Assembly (NCBI RefSeq): GCF_017591425.1
Contig: NW_024466607.1
Span: 18,794,501 to 18,858,500 of the forward strand
Source: Ochotona curzoniae
Taxonomy: Eukaryota > Chordata > Mammalia > Lagomorpha > Ochotonidae
Direction of reading: 5' to 3'
Length of the DNA stretch: 64,000 nucleotides
Shown: positions 1-12,410 of the stretch, piece after piece
How the letters are laid out: every line of letters begins with the position of its first letter
How positions within the stretch are numbered: the first letter of the stretch is position 1
The notes under the pieces: generated by a model
Databases searched by the model: none
Told to the model about the DNA's origin: nothing
What the model saw: the letters and a program-made list of their open reading frames with translations, nothing else
Position numbers and translations under genes: made by a program

Positions 1-21
1 GCTTACTGTGTCTCCAGCTTG

Positions 22-120
22 TAGAAGAGAAAACTGACTTACAAGGCTATTCAGTTACATGCCAAGGATCACACAGCTGGCATGTGGGTCAACTTGGACT
101 TGGGCCCATCAGTATCTATG
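22..120 (+). repeat. MIR SINE fragment
   Basis: The stretch reads like the diverged 3' half of a mammalian MIR: a 'gaaaactga' block followed by 'aaggatcacacagctggcatgtgg' spacing typical of the MIR 'aaggtcacacagctagtaagtgg' segment. It is an old relic with many substitutions, so the ends are approximate. Confidence 0.6.
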
Positions 121-130
121 CAGCTTTTAT

Positions 131-1365
131 TTTAATAATACATACGATCAACATAGAAGGAGTATAACATTACTGTGTCACCTAACCGTTCAGTGAGAAT
201 GCTTACAGTGGAACCTCACAGGGTTTTCTCTGCCTGGCCGTTGGCTGAACCATGCTTATGTATAAATTATAGGATTAGAAGATGGGCGAACTAGTTCTGG
301 GCTCACAGACACTTCTAGTCTTGAGTGAGTGATGCCAATGGACACACGAAGCTGACCTATGTGCGACTGAATATGACTGCAGACACGTCCAATCCTGCTG
401 CCAGGCATGAGAGGTGGAGGATGATGCTGATCTGGGAGTCAGGAGAGGCTCTGAGGAGAGTTGGTGGGGGTGCTGCCTGGGAAGGTCCTGAGAGTAGAGG
501 TGGAGAACGGGGTGTGGGTGATTCAGGGAACAGTGTGACTGGTAACTTGGGGACAGGATGTCTTCCTGTATGAAGCTGAATCATCAGAAATTGGAACTTC
601 GTGTTCATTCCAAACCTGTAAATTAAATGACAAATCACGGGTAAGTGCAGCACTGAGCAAATGGCTGGCCAGGGTGAACTTTGGAAACATGGCTTATTTC
701 CCGGGCATCCATAAAGACCTCGACTAAGGTGGCTGATAGGTATTGATTTGAGGTGACATGTGTAGGTGGGTGACGTGCTGTGGACAGACCTAGATGGGTA
801 TTTATATGAGCCAGATGGGACCAGAGCCACCCAGACCAGCCATTCTCTGCTGTAGGGCCTTAGCAGGCAGCCTTCTTTGAGCAGGGAGCACAAAGGGTCC
901 AGCAACTAGGGGAAGCCCCTTGTGTGGTTGCAGAGCCCGCCTGTCTGGGTCAAGCCCCGTGTTTCCCGTCTCAGATCCTCCTCAAGTGAAACAGGTTACC
1001 ATTGCTGGCTGCTCAGGGTTGTGCCTCCTGGAGGACAGGGAGAAGCTGAAACACACTGGTAGAGTTAAGTCCTTCCAGACCATCAGCAGGTTGAGGACTC
1101 CTGGAAGAGATTGTTCAAGCAGATTTCCAGGCTCTACCTTAGAGAGTGGATTCTGTAAACCTGAAGTGGGGAAAGACCGCTAGAATTTGAACCTTCCCTC
1201 CTTGTCCCAGAGGCCATGGAGTCTCATTGTGAAAAGACGTGACCCTGAGTCATCATTTCTAGAGAATACAGAGAACGCTCTTTAAGGGTGCAGGGAGACA
1301 ATACTGGAATATTTCCATCAAAGTAGTGATTTTGGTGTGCGTTCTCATTGCATATAATAGAGTAT
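131..1365. other. Unique noncoding sequence, no gene seen
   Basis: I see no repeat family, splice-bounded exon or RNA gene here. Short open frames on both strands (325-573 +, 357-905 -) overlap each other in opposite directions, show no recognisable protein pattern, and are not supported as coding. Confidence 0.5.
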
Positions 1366-1632
1366 TTGGGAGATGGAGAGAAATATCTTCTATATGCATG
1401 TCACTCCCCAAATGGCCACATCAGCTACAGCTGAGCTGATCCAAACCCAGAAGCTTCTTCCAGGTCTGCCACGTAGGCACAGGAGCCCACGGATTCAGGC
1501 CATCTTTTGCTGCCTTCCCGGCTAAAGACAGAGTTGGATCAGAAGTGGAGCAGCTGAGATACAGACCAGCATTCATGTGGGATACCAGTGCTGGAGGATG
1601 GAGAATTATCATATTGAGCTGTAGTGCCAGCC
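1366..1632 (-). repeat. Old CSINE copy
   Basis: Reverse-strand tRNA-derived SINE. 'cactccccaaatggccac', a 'gatccaaacccagaag' block, 'ggtctgccacgtaggcacagg' and the head 'cagcattcatgtgggataccagtgctgg' appear in the expected order. Divergence is high and the A-rich tail (left side here) is largely lost, so this is an old lagomorph-wide copy rather than a recent one. Confidence 0.75.
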
Positions 1633-4569
1633 CTACCTAGTTTTGTTTTTCCCCCTCCCCAGAAACTTGAAGATCTAATGCGTGCAAGGATTTCACATTT
1701 TTTGACAGGAAAATCAACTTGTTTTTCAATTCCATTTTCCAAGACCTTTTGCAGCTTCCTTGCTTCATGTATCATTCACTATTAGCAACCAATAAGTGTT
1801 ACTATTAAGGGGGATGGATTGCCTCTCTCTCCCCTCTCCCACGGCTGCTCTGTGAACACCCTGGAGTCACAGCAGAGAGTGCTCCATTACTTGGTATCTG
1901 GGCCTCTGGTTTGATGACAAGCTCTCAGAACGGGAACACTTGTCCATTGTCTTTATGCAGTTCCAGGTCTCTGTCCCACCACAGTACCTGGTCCCCATAA
2001 TCCTTGGCTATGGAAAGAGGGAGAGGGAAGAAGGAAGGACTGTCTCCTGCCTTTTATCATGGTTCCTGGCATGCTGGGAACCCTAAAGAGCGAAAAGTGA
2101 GAACTGAGAGGCTGCTTGGAATTCACGTGCCTGCTTCAGGAATCTTCTTTTATGAGAAACCAGTTTTTTTTTTTTTTTTTCTAACGGTAGAGCTTAATGC
2201 CTGCTTTAAAGAAAAAATAACAGTCAAGGTGAAGAGAAACATTCTGTTGACTGTTTCTGTTAGTTCCATTTAAATAAGGCCGAAGGCCTGGGAAGCAGGG
2301 ACAGGTGACGACTGTGTTATACAGACTCGTTTCACTGATGGGAAACTGAGGCTTCCCAAGTGTTCACTTTCATCTCTCAAAGCACCCAATGTTGGGGGTC
2401 TTTACTCTCCTAACAAATTCCTGGGAGAGCTGATACTTGGCATTCTTTGCTGCTTGTTTTCTACCAGATTTGATAGGTGTCTTGTGATAAACAGCCTACC
2501 CACTTCTCATGCATGAAACACCAGAATCTGGGAAGACGCGAAGAGATGCGATGTGCGGTGCCAAGATTTTGAGTGTCTTGTCTGGGCTGACTGTTGTTCT
2601 CATGGGTTTTGAAGATCTGTTTGTCTTGGTAACTCCATAGATATGGTAAGGTCACTCATGGTTCCTCCCTGCCCTCCCCTAGGTGGAACAGGTGCTGTTT
2701 CACCTGAGACCTCCTGTGCATTCACAAATGGCCTTAGTGGCCTTGCATTGCAGATAGATTTGGGGGCCCTGAAGACAGGATCCTCCTGCATGACCAAGCA
2801 CAATGTAGGTATTCAATGAACATTTAGTCAATGAAGCTTATCAAACCAATTCTAAATACGACAGCCACCACTTCACATTTATTTGATTCTTCTCTTTGTG
2901 AAAGCAAAGAAGTTAATGTTTCTTAAAGGAGAACTCCTAGACTAGTCTGTGTTTAGATATTGGGGCGATGAGTCAGTTACAACTCAAGGTTTGATCAGGA
3001 ACCCCAAGGTGTCAGCCAGGAGTTGAACCTCTGCATCTTCTTTGTAATCCGTTTCCCTAACCAGACTCCTTTGTTGTCATGTGATTGGGTTCAGTGTTAA
3101 TTATTTTTCTTTTTGGAAAGCCTTAATCGTCCTGTTGTATTTGGGCGAGGAGGATTGGATGTGTGGATGTGCACATTTCAGATTTTAAATGCATGTTCTG
3201 GAATTTGAATAATGTATGCACATCCTCTATATACTTTCAATAATCTCTGAGTTACTTGTAATACCTAATATGGTGCAAATGTTCTGTGAGCAGTTGTAAT
3301 GTGGTGTTGACTAGGGAATTGTGATAAAAAGACTAACGTTCAGTATGAATGCAGTTTCTGTCATTTGAATATGTATTTTTTTTTTAAATCTGCAGTTGGT
3401 TAAATTCATGAATTCACAAGGTCAACTTTATTGATGTGTTTTTGGCAATTTTCTGTTCGATTTTATTGCCTGGTATTATGGCTGAGAGAGGCGTGACCTG
3501 TGATTGGTTGAAACATTTTAACTAAGATAAAATATTTTCTTAGTGGCTAGAATCTTTGCATTTAAGTCATAATGGATTATTTTCTGGTAGTTTTGTTGCT
3601 GATGCTCTGATATCTACACTGTTGTTTTACTTGGAAAATGCTTGGTGCTGGGAACTCCCAGGGCCACCTCTTTCTTTTTCTTTGGAGATTCAGGGTGCAT
3701 TATCAGAAGCCTCTTGTTCTTAGAAGAAATGCCGCTATTTCTTTGCCCATAACTCAGGTTTTCCTCAATCTGGGGAATATTGCAAATGGCACTCACTTTG
3801 TTTGCTCATTTTTCTTTTCTTTCATGAACAGAGGCCTGTGTTAGAAACACACTTGATTGTCTGATGTTTTTCTCAGCAGCGTCCTCAGAAAGAAGTGAAT
3901 GTTCTATTGACTTTGTCCTAGAGAGGGAGACAGAAAATGAGTTGGGAGAGGTAGGGAAGATGGAGAGACTGGGGTGTGGAGTTTCTGAGCCGTTCTTGCT
4001 GATTGCAGCTCTCAACTGCACCATCGTGCTGCAAGACACTGGAAGACACAGGAAGCAAGGCAAGGGGCCCCACACCCTCCCAAACCCTAGGTTGAATCTC
4101 GTCCCGCGTGGCCGCCTGTAGCCATTCGTTCTGAACATTGCGTTTTCTCATTAGGAATCTCACATTAGGAGATGTCCCTAAGAGACAGCTCTTTTCAGGA
4201 ATTCCAAAGCAAAGACTTCACGGAGCCCATCAGCGGCACCAGCCCATCTGTCCTTCCTGCTCGGCACATCCTCTAATGGCTCCCCTGACTGTGGTCCAAG
4301 CTGTTTCTTTCTTATCTTCTTGGAGCATTGCTGTATTTATTTCGTGATGCTGCTTTGCTTTTTGTCTGTCTGACTTTTCGTTATTCACTTCCTTATCTAT
4401 AAAATCACCAGTGAGCTGTGAGCTGTGCTGCTGCTTTGTAATGAGGTTTAAGCTGCTTCTGTCCACAAAGCGTCCTGAGAATTCTCACCGCCCAGAAGTC
4501 CATGATGTACTCCCAAGATGACAGCTCAGATCTGGACTTCCTTAGGTGTTGCCCTGTCCAGTCATGACT
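1633..4569. other. Unique noncoding sequence with a poly-T tract
   Basis: Nearly 3 kb without a supported gene. It contains a T18 tract at about 2164-2181 and a short 'gtaggtattcaatgaacatt' phrase near 2805-2825 that resembles the terminal part of old LINE-derived sequence. The open frames at 3806-4138 (-) and 3864-4121 (+) lie opposite each other and have no recognisable product. Sequence from 3100 to 3560 is AT-rich and free of obvious repeats. Confidence 0.5.
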
Positions 4570-4900
4570 CTTTTTTTATTGTTTAAGATTTATTTATTTA
4601 TCAGAGTCACAGAGATGGACAAGCAGACACACACAGAGAAATAGAGATCTTCCTTCTGCTGGATTACTTCCTAGATGGCTACAACAGTCATGGCTGTGCA
4701 AAGCTGAAACCAGGAGCCAGCAGTTTTATCCGTGTCTCCCAAATGACTGTCAGGAGCCCCAGTACTTGAGCCATCTTCCACTGCTTTTCCCAGGCTGTTA
4801 GCAGGGAGCTGGATTGGAAGTGGAGCAACTAGGACATGAATTGATGCCTGTACATCATGCCAACACTGCAAGTGGTACCTTTACTTGCTCTGCCACATTG
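4570..4900 (-). repeat. CSINE copy, older type
   Basis: It runs left to right from the A-tail complement ('tttaagatttatttattta') through 'ggattacttcctagatggctacaac' and 'ggagctggattggaagtggagc' to a degraded tRNA-like head. It lies head-to-head with the + strand copy that starts at 5062, about 160 bp away, making an inverted pair. Confidence 0.85.
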
Positions 4901-5061
4901 CCATTCTCTACAACTATGCTATCTTATTATAAACTCCAAATGAGTTTTAAATTGTGCATTGTAGCTTTAGATACTGTTATTTGTTTAAATAGATATTTGA
5001 GTAGTATTTTCTTGATTGGGAAAGATCACATTTTCATTTGTTATTAGTCATCAATCCTTTA

Positions 5062-5385
5062 GGGTCCAGTGCAATTGCTTAATGACTGGATTCTCACCTT
5101 GTATGTGCCAGCATCCCATATGGTGCTGGTTTGTGTCTTGGCTGCTCCACTTCCCATTCAGCTCCCTACTGTGGCCTGGGAGAGGCAGTGGAGCATGGTC
5201 CAAAGTGTTGGAAACCTGCACCTACGTGGGAGAGATAGAGGAGGCTCCTGGTTCCTGCTTCAGGTCAGCTCAGGACCAGTGATTGTGGCCACTTGTGGAG
5301 TGAACCAGCAGATGGAGGATCTTTCTGTCTTTCTCTCTGTAGATCTGTGTTTCCAATAAAAATAAATAATTCTTAAAAAAATAAA
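5062..5385 (+). repeat. CSINE copy, near full length
   Basis: Forward-strand copy. The tRNA-like head ('cagcatcccatatggtgctgg') is followed by 'ctccacttcccattcagctccc', 'gtggcctgggagaggcagtgg', 'gtgggagagatagaggaggctcc' and a tail ending 'ccaataaaaataaataattc'. Moderate divergence. It is the right arm of the inverted SINE pair with 4570-4900. Confidence 0.9.
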
Positions 5386-6099
5386 CCTGACCTTTATTAA
5401 ACATCTATTTAGCATTCTATTCCAGAATCCAAGAGAGAGAGAGAAGTCAAGAAGATAGGCATGGCCGTTTTTCTCTGTGAACCGAAGGTCTGGTGATCAT
5501 GGGACCGTGAGAGTCCCACTTAGGACTTCAAGGTTCCTGTTCACAGGACGCACTGCAGAGGTGTGGGCTGTTTCAGGTTCTTCCAAACGAAGTAAAAAAT
5601 AGTGCACACTTTCCCTTTGGGGGCATGCTTTATGGGTTCAGTCAGCAATGTCTAGAAAGCTTCTAGCTGATTAGTCCAATCTCAGTACTGACCACGTTGT
5701 GTCGTCTTGCTCACGTGTTGGGAAGATGTGCAGGAGTGAGCCTTCTAGACACTTGATGACTCCACCTCGTACAGTGTGAATTTGGGAGTGGTGGGAAGGG
5801 AAGGACATATCTGTCTACCCAAGTGGCTTTATGATTTACTATGCCTTCTCTGGCCCTGTTTTACTACTTTTAGCTTCCTTTTTGGGTATATGTACACAGT
5901 AAGGATATATATGGGCTATTTATTTCTGGGTCATCCATTTCCGCACTGCTTTGGTCTTGTTGAATCTGACATTTTCTCTCTTTTCTTGTTAGATGGTCAC
6001 TGTTGCCTGCCTGTAACCATTTTTTGTTGTTCTTGTGCTGTTTGTAAATGTGTCATGACTCAGGAAAGCACTTGAAGAAGATTGTTAGGAGGCAGAAGA
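5386..6099. other. Unique noncoding sequence
   Basis: No gene, RNA or repeat recognised. A 99-codon frame at 5776-6075 (+) is hydrophobic and aromatic-rich, but it has no splice context or recognisable family and is probably chance. Confidence 0.5.
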
Positions 6100-6127
6100 T
6101 TGTGTGTGTGTGTGTGTGTGTGTGTGT
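6100..6127. repeat. (TG)n microsatellite
   Basis: An uninterrupted TG dinucleotide run of 14 units, directly visible. Such tracts are commonly length-polymorphic. Confidence 0.97.
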
Positions 6128-9100
6128 TCATTAGTTCCCTGCTCAGGAGTCTTTGTATCATACTTACCTTGTCAGCTTTCTCTCCTTGTTTGAAGACTAG
6201 TAATCCAGGGTGGTTGCAGAGTGATGATTTTAAAGAGTGATTCCTCTCAGTGGTGTGTTACGAGGTAAGACGCTCTTTGAGCAAGCAGGCTGCTCACTTC
6301 TTCAGACTTGCTGCCCGCACCACGCGTGTCACCCTCTGCTGAGACTTTTCCCAAAGTCTCTGTCATGGCTTCTCTGCCCACATTTACGACCATGCCCCGC
6401 TGCCAGGTACCTGTATAATGCACATCCCAGTTACATCAATCTTTGCTCCGGTTTGTCTTGGCTTCTCCATGCTTTACCATTGAATGTGGATACCTCATCA
6501 TGGCACTCGAAGTTGTCTACATGGGGAATCCGAGCTGCTCTGCTGGTTCATCCTAACCCATATTGGATCCTCCCTCTCTAGAGTCCAGCTCCCCGTATGC
6601 TACACTTCTCTCAGAGCCTGGACCTAAACCTTCAACCTGGTCCTCAAGACCCTTGATGATCTTCCCTGCATATTTTGTTTTTGTAGGCTCCTTGTACTTG
6701 ACCCTGTGGGAATTCAGACAAGAGGTCAGAACATTACAGGAGCATCTGATGTCTATTTCTGGCTCCCCTCTTCTGTGTTTGTATACCCGATAAGCAGCTT
6801 TGTTTCTGTAAGTTTCCACGAATCCTTTATGAAATGGAGTTGGTAGTTGCATTTAACTTCATTAGATTGTGGTGAGAACAGAGTGCTGGGGTCCAGTACA
6901 ACTGAAGGCAGAGATGGTTGTTTAATAGCAGTACCACCATTGCTTTTATAAGATATTCAATAAATACCTATTAATGTGATTTGAAGCTGAAAAGATGGGC
7001 ATCATGTGACAAATACTGGCATCAGCTTGGGGGACGTTAGTTGTACTTCAGGGGTTCATCAGCAAATGGTCCACAGGGTATGTGAAAGTCCTCTACACAA
7101 AACCAGCGGCCACTAAGGCTTTGCAAGGCTCCTGTCTGGATCAGGTAGTTGCTGGCTCCTCAGGCTGCAGGGGGGAACAGTGCTGTGAGGAATGGAACTC
7201 CTGCAGCTTGGAGTTCTGAGTAGGTCCCCTGCCTGTGACAGTGAGTAGGAAGGCAGTAGGAGATGCAGCTGTTTGAAACAGGTACTTTTAGGAGTTTCCA
7301 GATCTGCCATAGTGCTGCTATGCTACAGCTACTACACAGTAAGAGGCTAAGCAGGGAAACAGAATGTGTAGCTCTGGAGAAACAGCACAAGAGGGGTGGG
7401 TGGGGCTTTGTGATCTCAGGGAAAGGTTGATGTTTCCTGGTGGTCCCTGACCACCAACAGGGAATGGAGTCTCTGAGGCTGACTGACATAGGCTTAATTC
7501 TTACCTCAGCCTGTGCACTCTCCCCCCAGCTGTGTGGTCCTAGTCCAGGTACTTAATTATGCAGACACCAAGAGTGGTATTTGTAAAAGCCCCTAGCCTC
7601 CTCTCCCATTTCCCACGTTTTTCTGATCCTCATTGGCTTTTGGGAACCACAGATCTAAAACAAAAGTAGAATAGAGGGCAGCGTGCGGGGCTCATCCAGC
7701 ACAGCGCACCTCCCTCTGTGTCTTCTCCAGCCGTGCCGGAGCCTGGAGTCGTACATGAAAACCCCAGCCTCAGCTCCGGCTCTGGATCCTGAAATGACCT
7801 TGTGGAGACATTCCTCTTCTCTCTCTCTCTCTGCAGGCTGCAGGGTGGAGGTGGCAGGGCGGGGGTGGGTGAGGAGAGGCCGCAGCCTTGACCCAGCCTC
7901 CTCCCTGCAGACCTGGGCTTCTTGCCATCCTGTCCTCGTTTGGAAGTTGCTCTGGGGGATGTGGGGTGTGTGTGGGAGGGAGTCTCAGGGAAGGTCCCCA
8001 GGGTAGTGCTTGGTCCTGGCTTAAGGAGAACTGTTATGCCATCTAGGAGGTCTTCCTGCCAGGACTGCTTTTTGCCTGTTTGCTCAGGATTCCCATTACC
8101 ACTAATTGCCTTCTTTGTGTAACTTTGGCTGTTATGTTCCTTCCCCTTTGGTGTTTACTCTGTCACATATTTAAGGGCAGTTATCATGTCCTTTTAGCCA
8201 AGCTATACACCATCAATGTCTTTTCATCTTTGCACATAAATCTCAGCCCTCCAGCCCCTCAACACCTACCCGTGTGTGCTGTGCAGTGTTTGCTTTGGAT
8301 CGGATCTTGGAAACAGAGGAATTTTTCTCCTTGGAATTACTGGCATCGGTGTGCACTTTATAAGGCTGCCACACACTCACAGAGGGAATTAAGGAGACAT
8401 GATCTCGTTTACTATTGTTTTAAGTACAGCCCAGGGCCTTTTAGCCCCCTGATGATATCTCTTTTAAATTGAATTTGAGGCATGGGCAAAAGTCAACAAT
8501 GACTAGTGTTTCCATCATTTTAAAGCTTATTAAGTCTGAAGGATTTCTTTTAAAAGCCTAAAACAAAACAAAAAAATGTATAATAAAAAATGACAAACTG
8601 TGCTGTGGTGAGCTGCAAGTTCAATGGGTTTCAGTGGTTTCTACCCCTGGGCTCCCCCACAGTGCTTGAATCTCTTTATTGTGTATTCCAGGTTTTCTGT
8701 GACTGCTTTGACTTCTTAGCAAAACCCAATTTAACTAATGCAACATCAATTTAAAGTAAAGGATAAAGCTATTTAAATATTGAGTTTAATTGTACTTGTC
8801 ATTTTGCTCCGTGACTGGAGTGTGAGATCTAAGACCTTGCCTGCTTGGACTACTTGATTGTGCTGTGGGCTTCCAGCATTCATGGACACACAGCCTTTAC
8901 ATAAAAGTCAGTTGGTGTAGCATCTGCTCACAACAACAAAAATAAAAGTTAGCTGCAGAGTCTGGGAGGAAAGTGCCTGTGTTAGACTCATTGAGTGTTA
9001 GCATAGCACTTCTTCAGCAAAATGTATTACAGAGGACTTCTCAGTGCTGGGCATACCTCTGGTCACTGCATTGGAAATGCTATTCTCAATGGTGTGTGTG

Positions 9101-9826
9101 TTTGCGTGTCTGTGCACATGAAAATGGTAGTAAGTGAGCTTCAGAGACTGAAACTAGCACAATATGAGAGAATGGATGGTCTCTTTCAAGTAGGGATGAA
9201 GATCCATTTCTCTAGAAAAATGACCCCTTTGATTCTGGGAGCTGAATGATGGGAAGGGTGAGGTTGAGGAGGTGAAAATACGGCTTATGCTTCGAGTACA
9301 ACTGGAAGCCATTCAGGTGTTTCAAACCATATAAGATGGGTTTCCTGTTCTTAACAGTCTGGCTGTAGAGTGGAGACGAGACTGCTGGTGTGAGAGTGTG
9401 GGTAGTGGCCAACAGGGGGTGCTGTTGTGTTCATCAGTGAAGAGGTCTCAGAATGGGGTCCCCATAGGCAGGGTATCATGAGTTGCTGGTGAGTTGCTTG
9501 TGAGGGAGTGGGATTGGAGAGTTGAGGAAGAGACCCAAATGACACATCCTAAACTGCTTTGCAGACTACAGTTGTGCCTTGGGCACGTGAACTTCAGTCC
9601 CCGGGTAGGTAGAGATGTATATATTTTTAAAAATGTTTTTGTTTCTATGAGGCTTAAGCGCAGGGAAGGAGCCAGGAAGAGATGGAGGATGATTGTTAAG
9701 TCAAGTTCTCAGGAAGAACTTACAGGTAAGGAAGAGAGGAGAAAAGCCTGTGGACTAGTGGACAATATAGCTTTTCTACCTTATCCCCTCAGGACAGAAA
9801 CACCATTGTGCTTAGGATACTTCCAA
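6128..9826. other. Unique noncoding sequence, GC-richer around 7.7-8.0 kb
   Basis: No supported gene. The stretch 7680-8060 is GC-rich and has two good acceptor-like signals ending at 7838 (a CT-repeat tract followed by GCAG) and at about 7910. The flanking frames have no convincing donor or protein pattern, so I do not call exons. A CTCF-like motif variant (CCAACAGGGGGTGC) is at 9409-9422. The region 8130-8320 may be an old LINE2-like relic, but I cannot establish that. Confidence 0.45.
9409..9422 (+). promoter_or_regulatory. CTCF-like motif, weak
   Basis: CCAACAGGGGGTGC matches 12 of 14 positions of the CTCF core CCASYAGRKGGCRS; the mismatches are A at the fourth position and T in place of the conserved C. 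Occupancy cannot be judged from sequence. Confidence 0.3.
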
Positions 9827-9930
9827 AAGTTCACGGAAAAATGCATGTAAAATTACAATCTTATTATAGTGCGAAAGTGAAATCCCTACAGAGTTTTTTC
9901 ATGATACATATTTTTCCAAATATGAAAAAA
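9827..9930 (-). repeat. Dispersed AT-rich repeat, also present at 62.7 kb
   Basis: The reverse complement of 9880-9906 matches 62771-62797 at about 22 of 27 positions ('atgaaaaaact.tg.a.gg.tttca'). Both copies also contain phrases of the type 'aaagttcacggaaaaatgca'. This indicates an interspersed repeat family that I cannot name with certainty. Confidence 0.5.
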
Positions 9931-10258
9931 AGTTACAATCAAGATTTCGTTTTTTACTTCTTGCTTTTCTCCATTTTATGCTTTTCATTCCATTTGTTCC
10001 ATGAACTTGTGGAAATACATTCATATAATCAATGTCTTTGTTGTCCAGTTCTTGTTGACCGCTCTGAACGCTGGGGCCAGTGACCATGAAGCTGCTAAGT
10101 TCTGGGTTCAGAGAGTATTTTCAGGTGCACAGGTCAGGTTAGTATCAGCTGCATCCTGGTTTAATCTAACAAGTTGCAGAAACACCTGTACAGTCATGAA
10201 GGGTAACTTACATTGAAATCTTAGTAGCTCTTTACAAGGCCAAGGTGAACATTGTATT

Positions 10259-10584
10259 ATTTTTTAAAATATATTTATTTTCATTGAAAAGACAGTTTTA
10301 CAGAGAGAAGGAGAATCAGAGATCTTACATCTGCTGGTTCACTCCCAAAAGGGCTACAATGGCTGAAGTAGAGCCCATCCAAAGCCAGGAGGCAGGTCTT
10401 CTTCTTGGTCTCCCACACGGGTATAGGGTCCCAAGGCTTTGGGCCATCCTCTACTGTTTTCCCAGGCCACTAGTAGGGAGCTGGATGGGAAGTTTAACAC
10501 CTGGGATTTGAATCAACACCCATATGGGGTGTCAGTGCTTGAAGACTGAGAATCAGCCAATTGAGCTATTGCACTAGCCCCAAC
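10259..10584 (-). repeat. CSINE copy, near full length
   Basis: Reverse-strand copy beginning with the tail complement ('tttaaaatatatttatttt'), then 'ctgctggttcactccc', 'ccaaagccaggag', 'ggtctcccacacgggtatagggtccc', 'ggagctggatgggaag' and a degraded head ending 'gcactagcccca'. It is followed within about 15 bp by another reverse-strand copy, suggesting tandem or adjacent insertions. Confidence 0.88.
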
Positions 10585-10597
10585 ACTGTAGTAAGAG

Positions 10598-10875
10598 AAT
10601 TATTTATCAATTTGAAAGGCAGAGCAGCAGAGGGAGGAGAGAAGGGCAGGGATCTTCCTTGCACTGGTCCACTCCATTAAGTGACCACAACAACCAGATG
10701 TGGACTAGGCCAATGCCAGAAGACCAGAACTGCATCCAGTTTCCCATTTGACTTTCAGGGACCCAAGCACTTGGCCTATAGTTTGCTTCCTTCCCATGCT
10801 CATATGGATTGAATGTGGAGCAGCCAGGACTTGCACCAGCATTCTGATACCTCTTGTGCCAAAACACCGACCCCT
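10598..10875 (-). repeat. Old CSINE copy
   Basis: A diverged reverse-strand copy: 'tttgaaaggcagagcagcagaggg', 'tggtccactccattaagtgacc', 'cccaagcacttgg' and a head-like 'accagcattctgatacctcttg'. It retains the 'gaaag' form of the older lagomorph-wide subfamily rather than the 'ggaaagtcagatata' form of the young copies. Confidence 0.75.
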
Positions 10876-11722
10876 CGTGTGAGTTTTTTGTCTTCCCTAA
10901 AGACAACTCATGGAAGGAAAGGGAGCTAAGCTCATGGGGTGACATTTTTCAAAACCACTGTAGTTATTCCTTTTATTCATCTTTGCAGCATGGGCTGCTC
11001 TTCTGTCATTTTTGTGTTGCATATGCATTTCCAACTGCCTGTTAGCTTCAAGTTTCCTCTCTGCTGAGAACTTGTGCCAACAAAGACTTGGGTCACTGCA
11101 AAGACACTGCTGATTCAGTTTTTGTGCCTAATGAATCTTCATTGGCATTGAGGTCTAACCTTGACACAGTGTGGTGAGCTGTGTCTTGGCAGCCACTTGC
11201 AGGGACTACATTCCTGTCACTGTGAAACCCTTTGTAAATAATATTTCTTGGCCCGCAGATGCCACTTGCATGGAAGAGCCAACTCGTTGTCTGAAATGAT
11301 GAGGGGTAGATGTGGCAATGGGCTTAAGTACAATATAAGCGATGTGAAGGGCTATTGCATGAGTTCTGTCATTGCAGTTTATTGAAACTGAGGTGTAGAT
11401 CTCTTTAATGTCTGTAACAGTGTAGTCCTTTAAAAAATTTGCATTCCTATATCATTCTTGCCTTTCAGAACACCTGCAGAGATGATAAACATTCCTCATT
11501 GAGAAATCTCCAGAGCTTTTTTTTTTTGCCTGAGCTCCAGGGTCATTTTTTCCCCTGGGTTTTCTGGCAGGACAAATTCTTCCAGAAGACTTTGCAAAAA
11601 CACTGTTGGTAAGAAGTGTAGGGGTTTTGTTTTGCCATCCTAGAAATGTGTATTGGACCTCCTCCTGTGGTGTCCCTGTGATTTGGAGTGCACTGTGAAA
11701 GGTGATCGCTCTCAGAGCTTGC
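10876..11722. other. Unique noncoding sequence
   Basis: No gene, RNA or repeat recognised; a short T9 run lies near 11520. Confidence 0.5.
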
Positions 11723-11990
11723 AGGTTAAGTTGATGCCTGCATTGCAGGCATCCCTATGGGTGCAGGTTGCAGTCCTGGCTGCTTCACTTCTGATCTAGC
11801 TCCCTACTAAGGGGCCTGTGACAACAGCATGGGTGGCGCAAGATCTTACAGTCATGCATCCAAGAGACCCAGAAGGATCTTCTGGCTCCTTGATTTCGTC
11901 TGGCTCAGCCCTTGCCGTTGTGGCCATTTGAGGAGCAAACCTGCAGATGGCTGATCTTTCTCTGTAATTCCCGCAGATAAATACAATTAA
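11723..11990 (+). repeat. Old CSINE copy
   Basis: A forward copy with head 'gcaggcatccctatgggtgc', body 'ctgatctagctccctact', 'gagacccagaaggatcttctggctcc' and 'ccgttgtggccatttgaggag', ending in 'cagataaatacaat'. The central 'ggcctgggaaagcag' block is degraded. Confidence 0.75.
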
Positions 11991-12410
11991 TTTTCTATTA
12001 TAATGAGTTGCATACTGTTGGCTCATTCCTTATCCTTGATTTGTCGTCATGTGGTGTCACCTCGAGTGCGGATAGCCTGACCTGTGTCACACTGTGAGCT
12101 CTGAGTGCTGGAACTCCATAGCCATTCAACACTCTATTTTCAGGACCAGTATGTTGTTCAGGGACTAGCGGGAGTTAAAGAATATTTAAAAATTCAAAGT
12201 ATGGAATAAATAAGTCACTATTATATGGATTCCAGTATGTTGAATATCAAATCTTGCCCCCTTGGAACACAACCGGTGCATTTCTCAATAGCAGGTGATG
12301 ACTTTCAGGTTTTTCATTAAGAATCACAGCGCTATAACATCAAATTTTGACACAGAAGTGGAGCAACAGAACTGTTGTTGGTTGTGGTTGTGGTGGTGGT
12401 GTTGAGGATG

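Noticed and set aside
7800..7925. Two acceptor-like CT tracts with GCAG
   Set aside because: The first is a simple CT repeat and neither is followed by an open segment with a good donor.
9660..9724. 65-nt segment ending CAG|gtaagg
   Set aside because: The donor is good, but the upstream AG lacks a proper pyrimidine tract ('ggcttaagcgcag') and the peptide is unremarkable.
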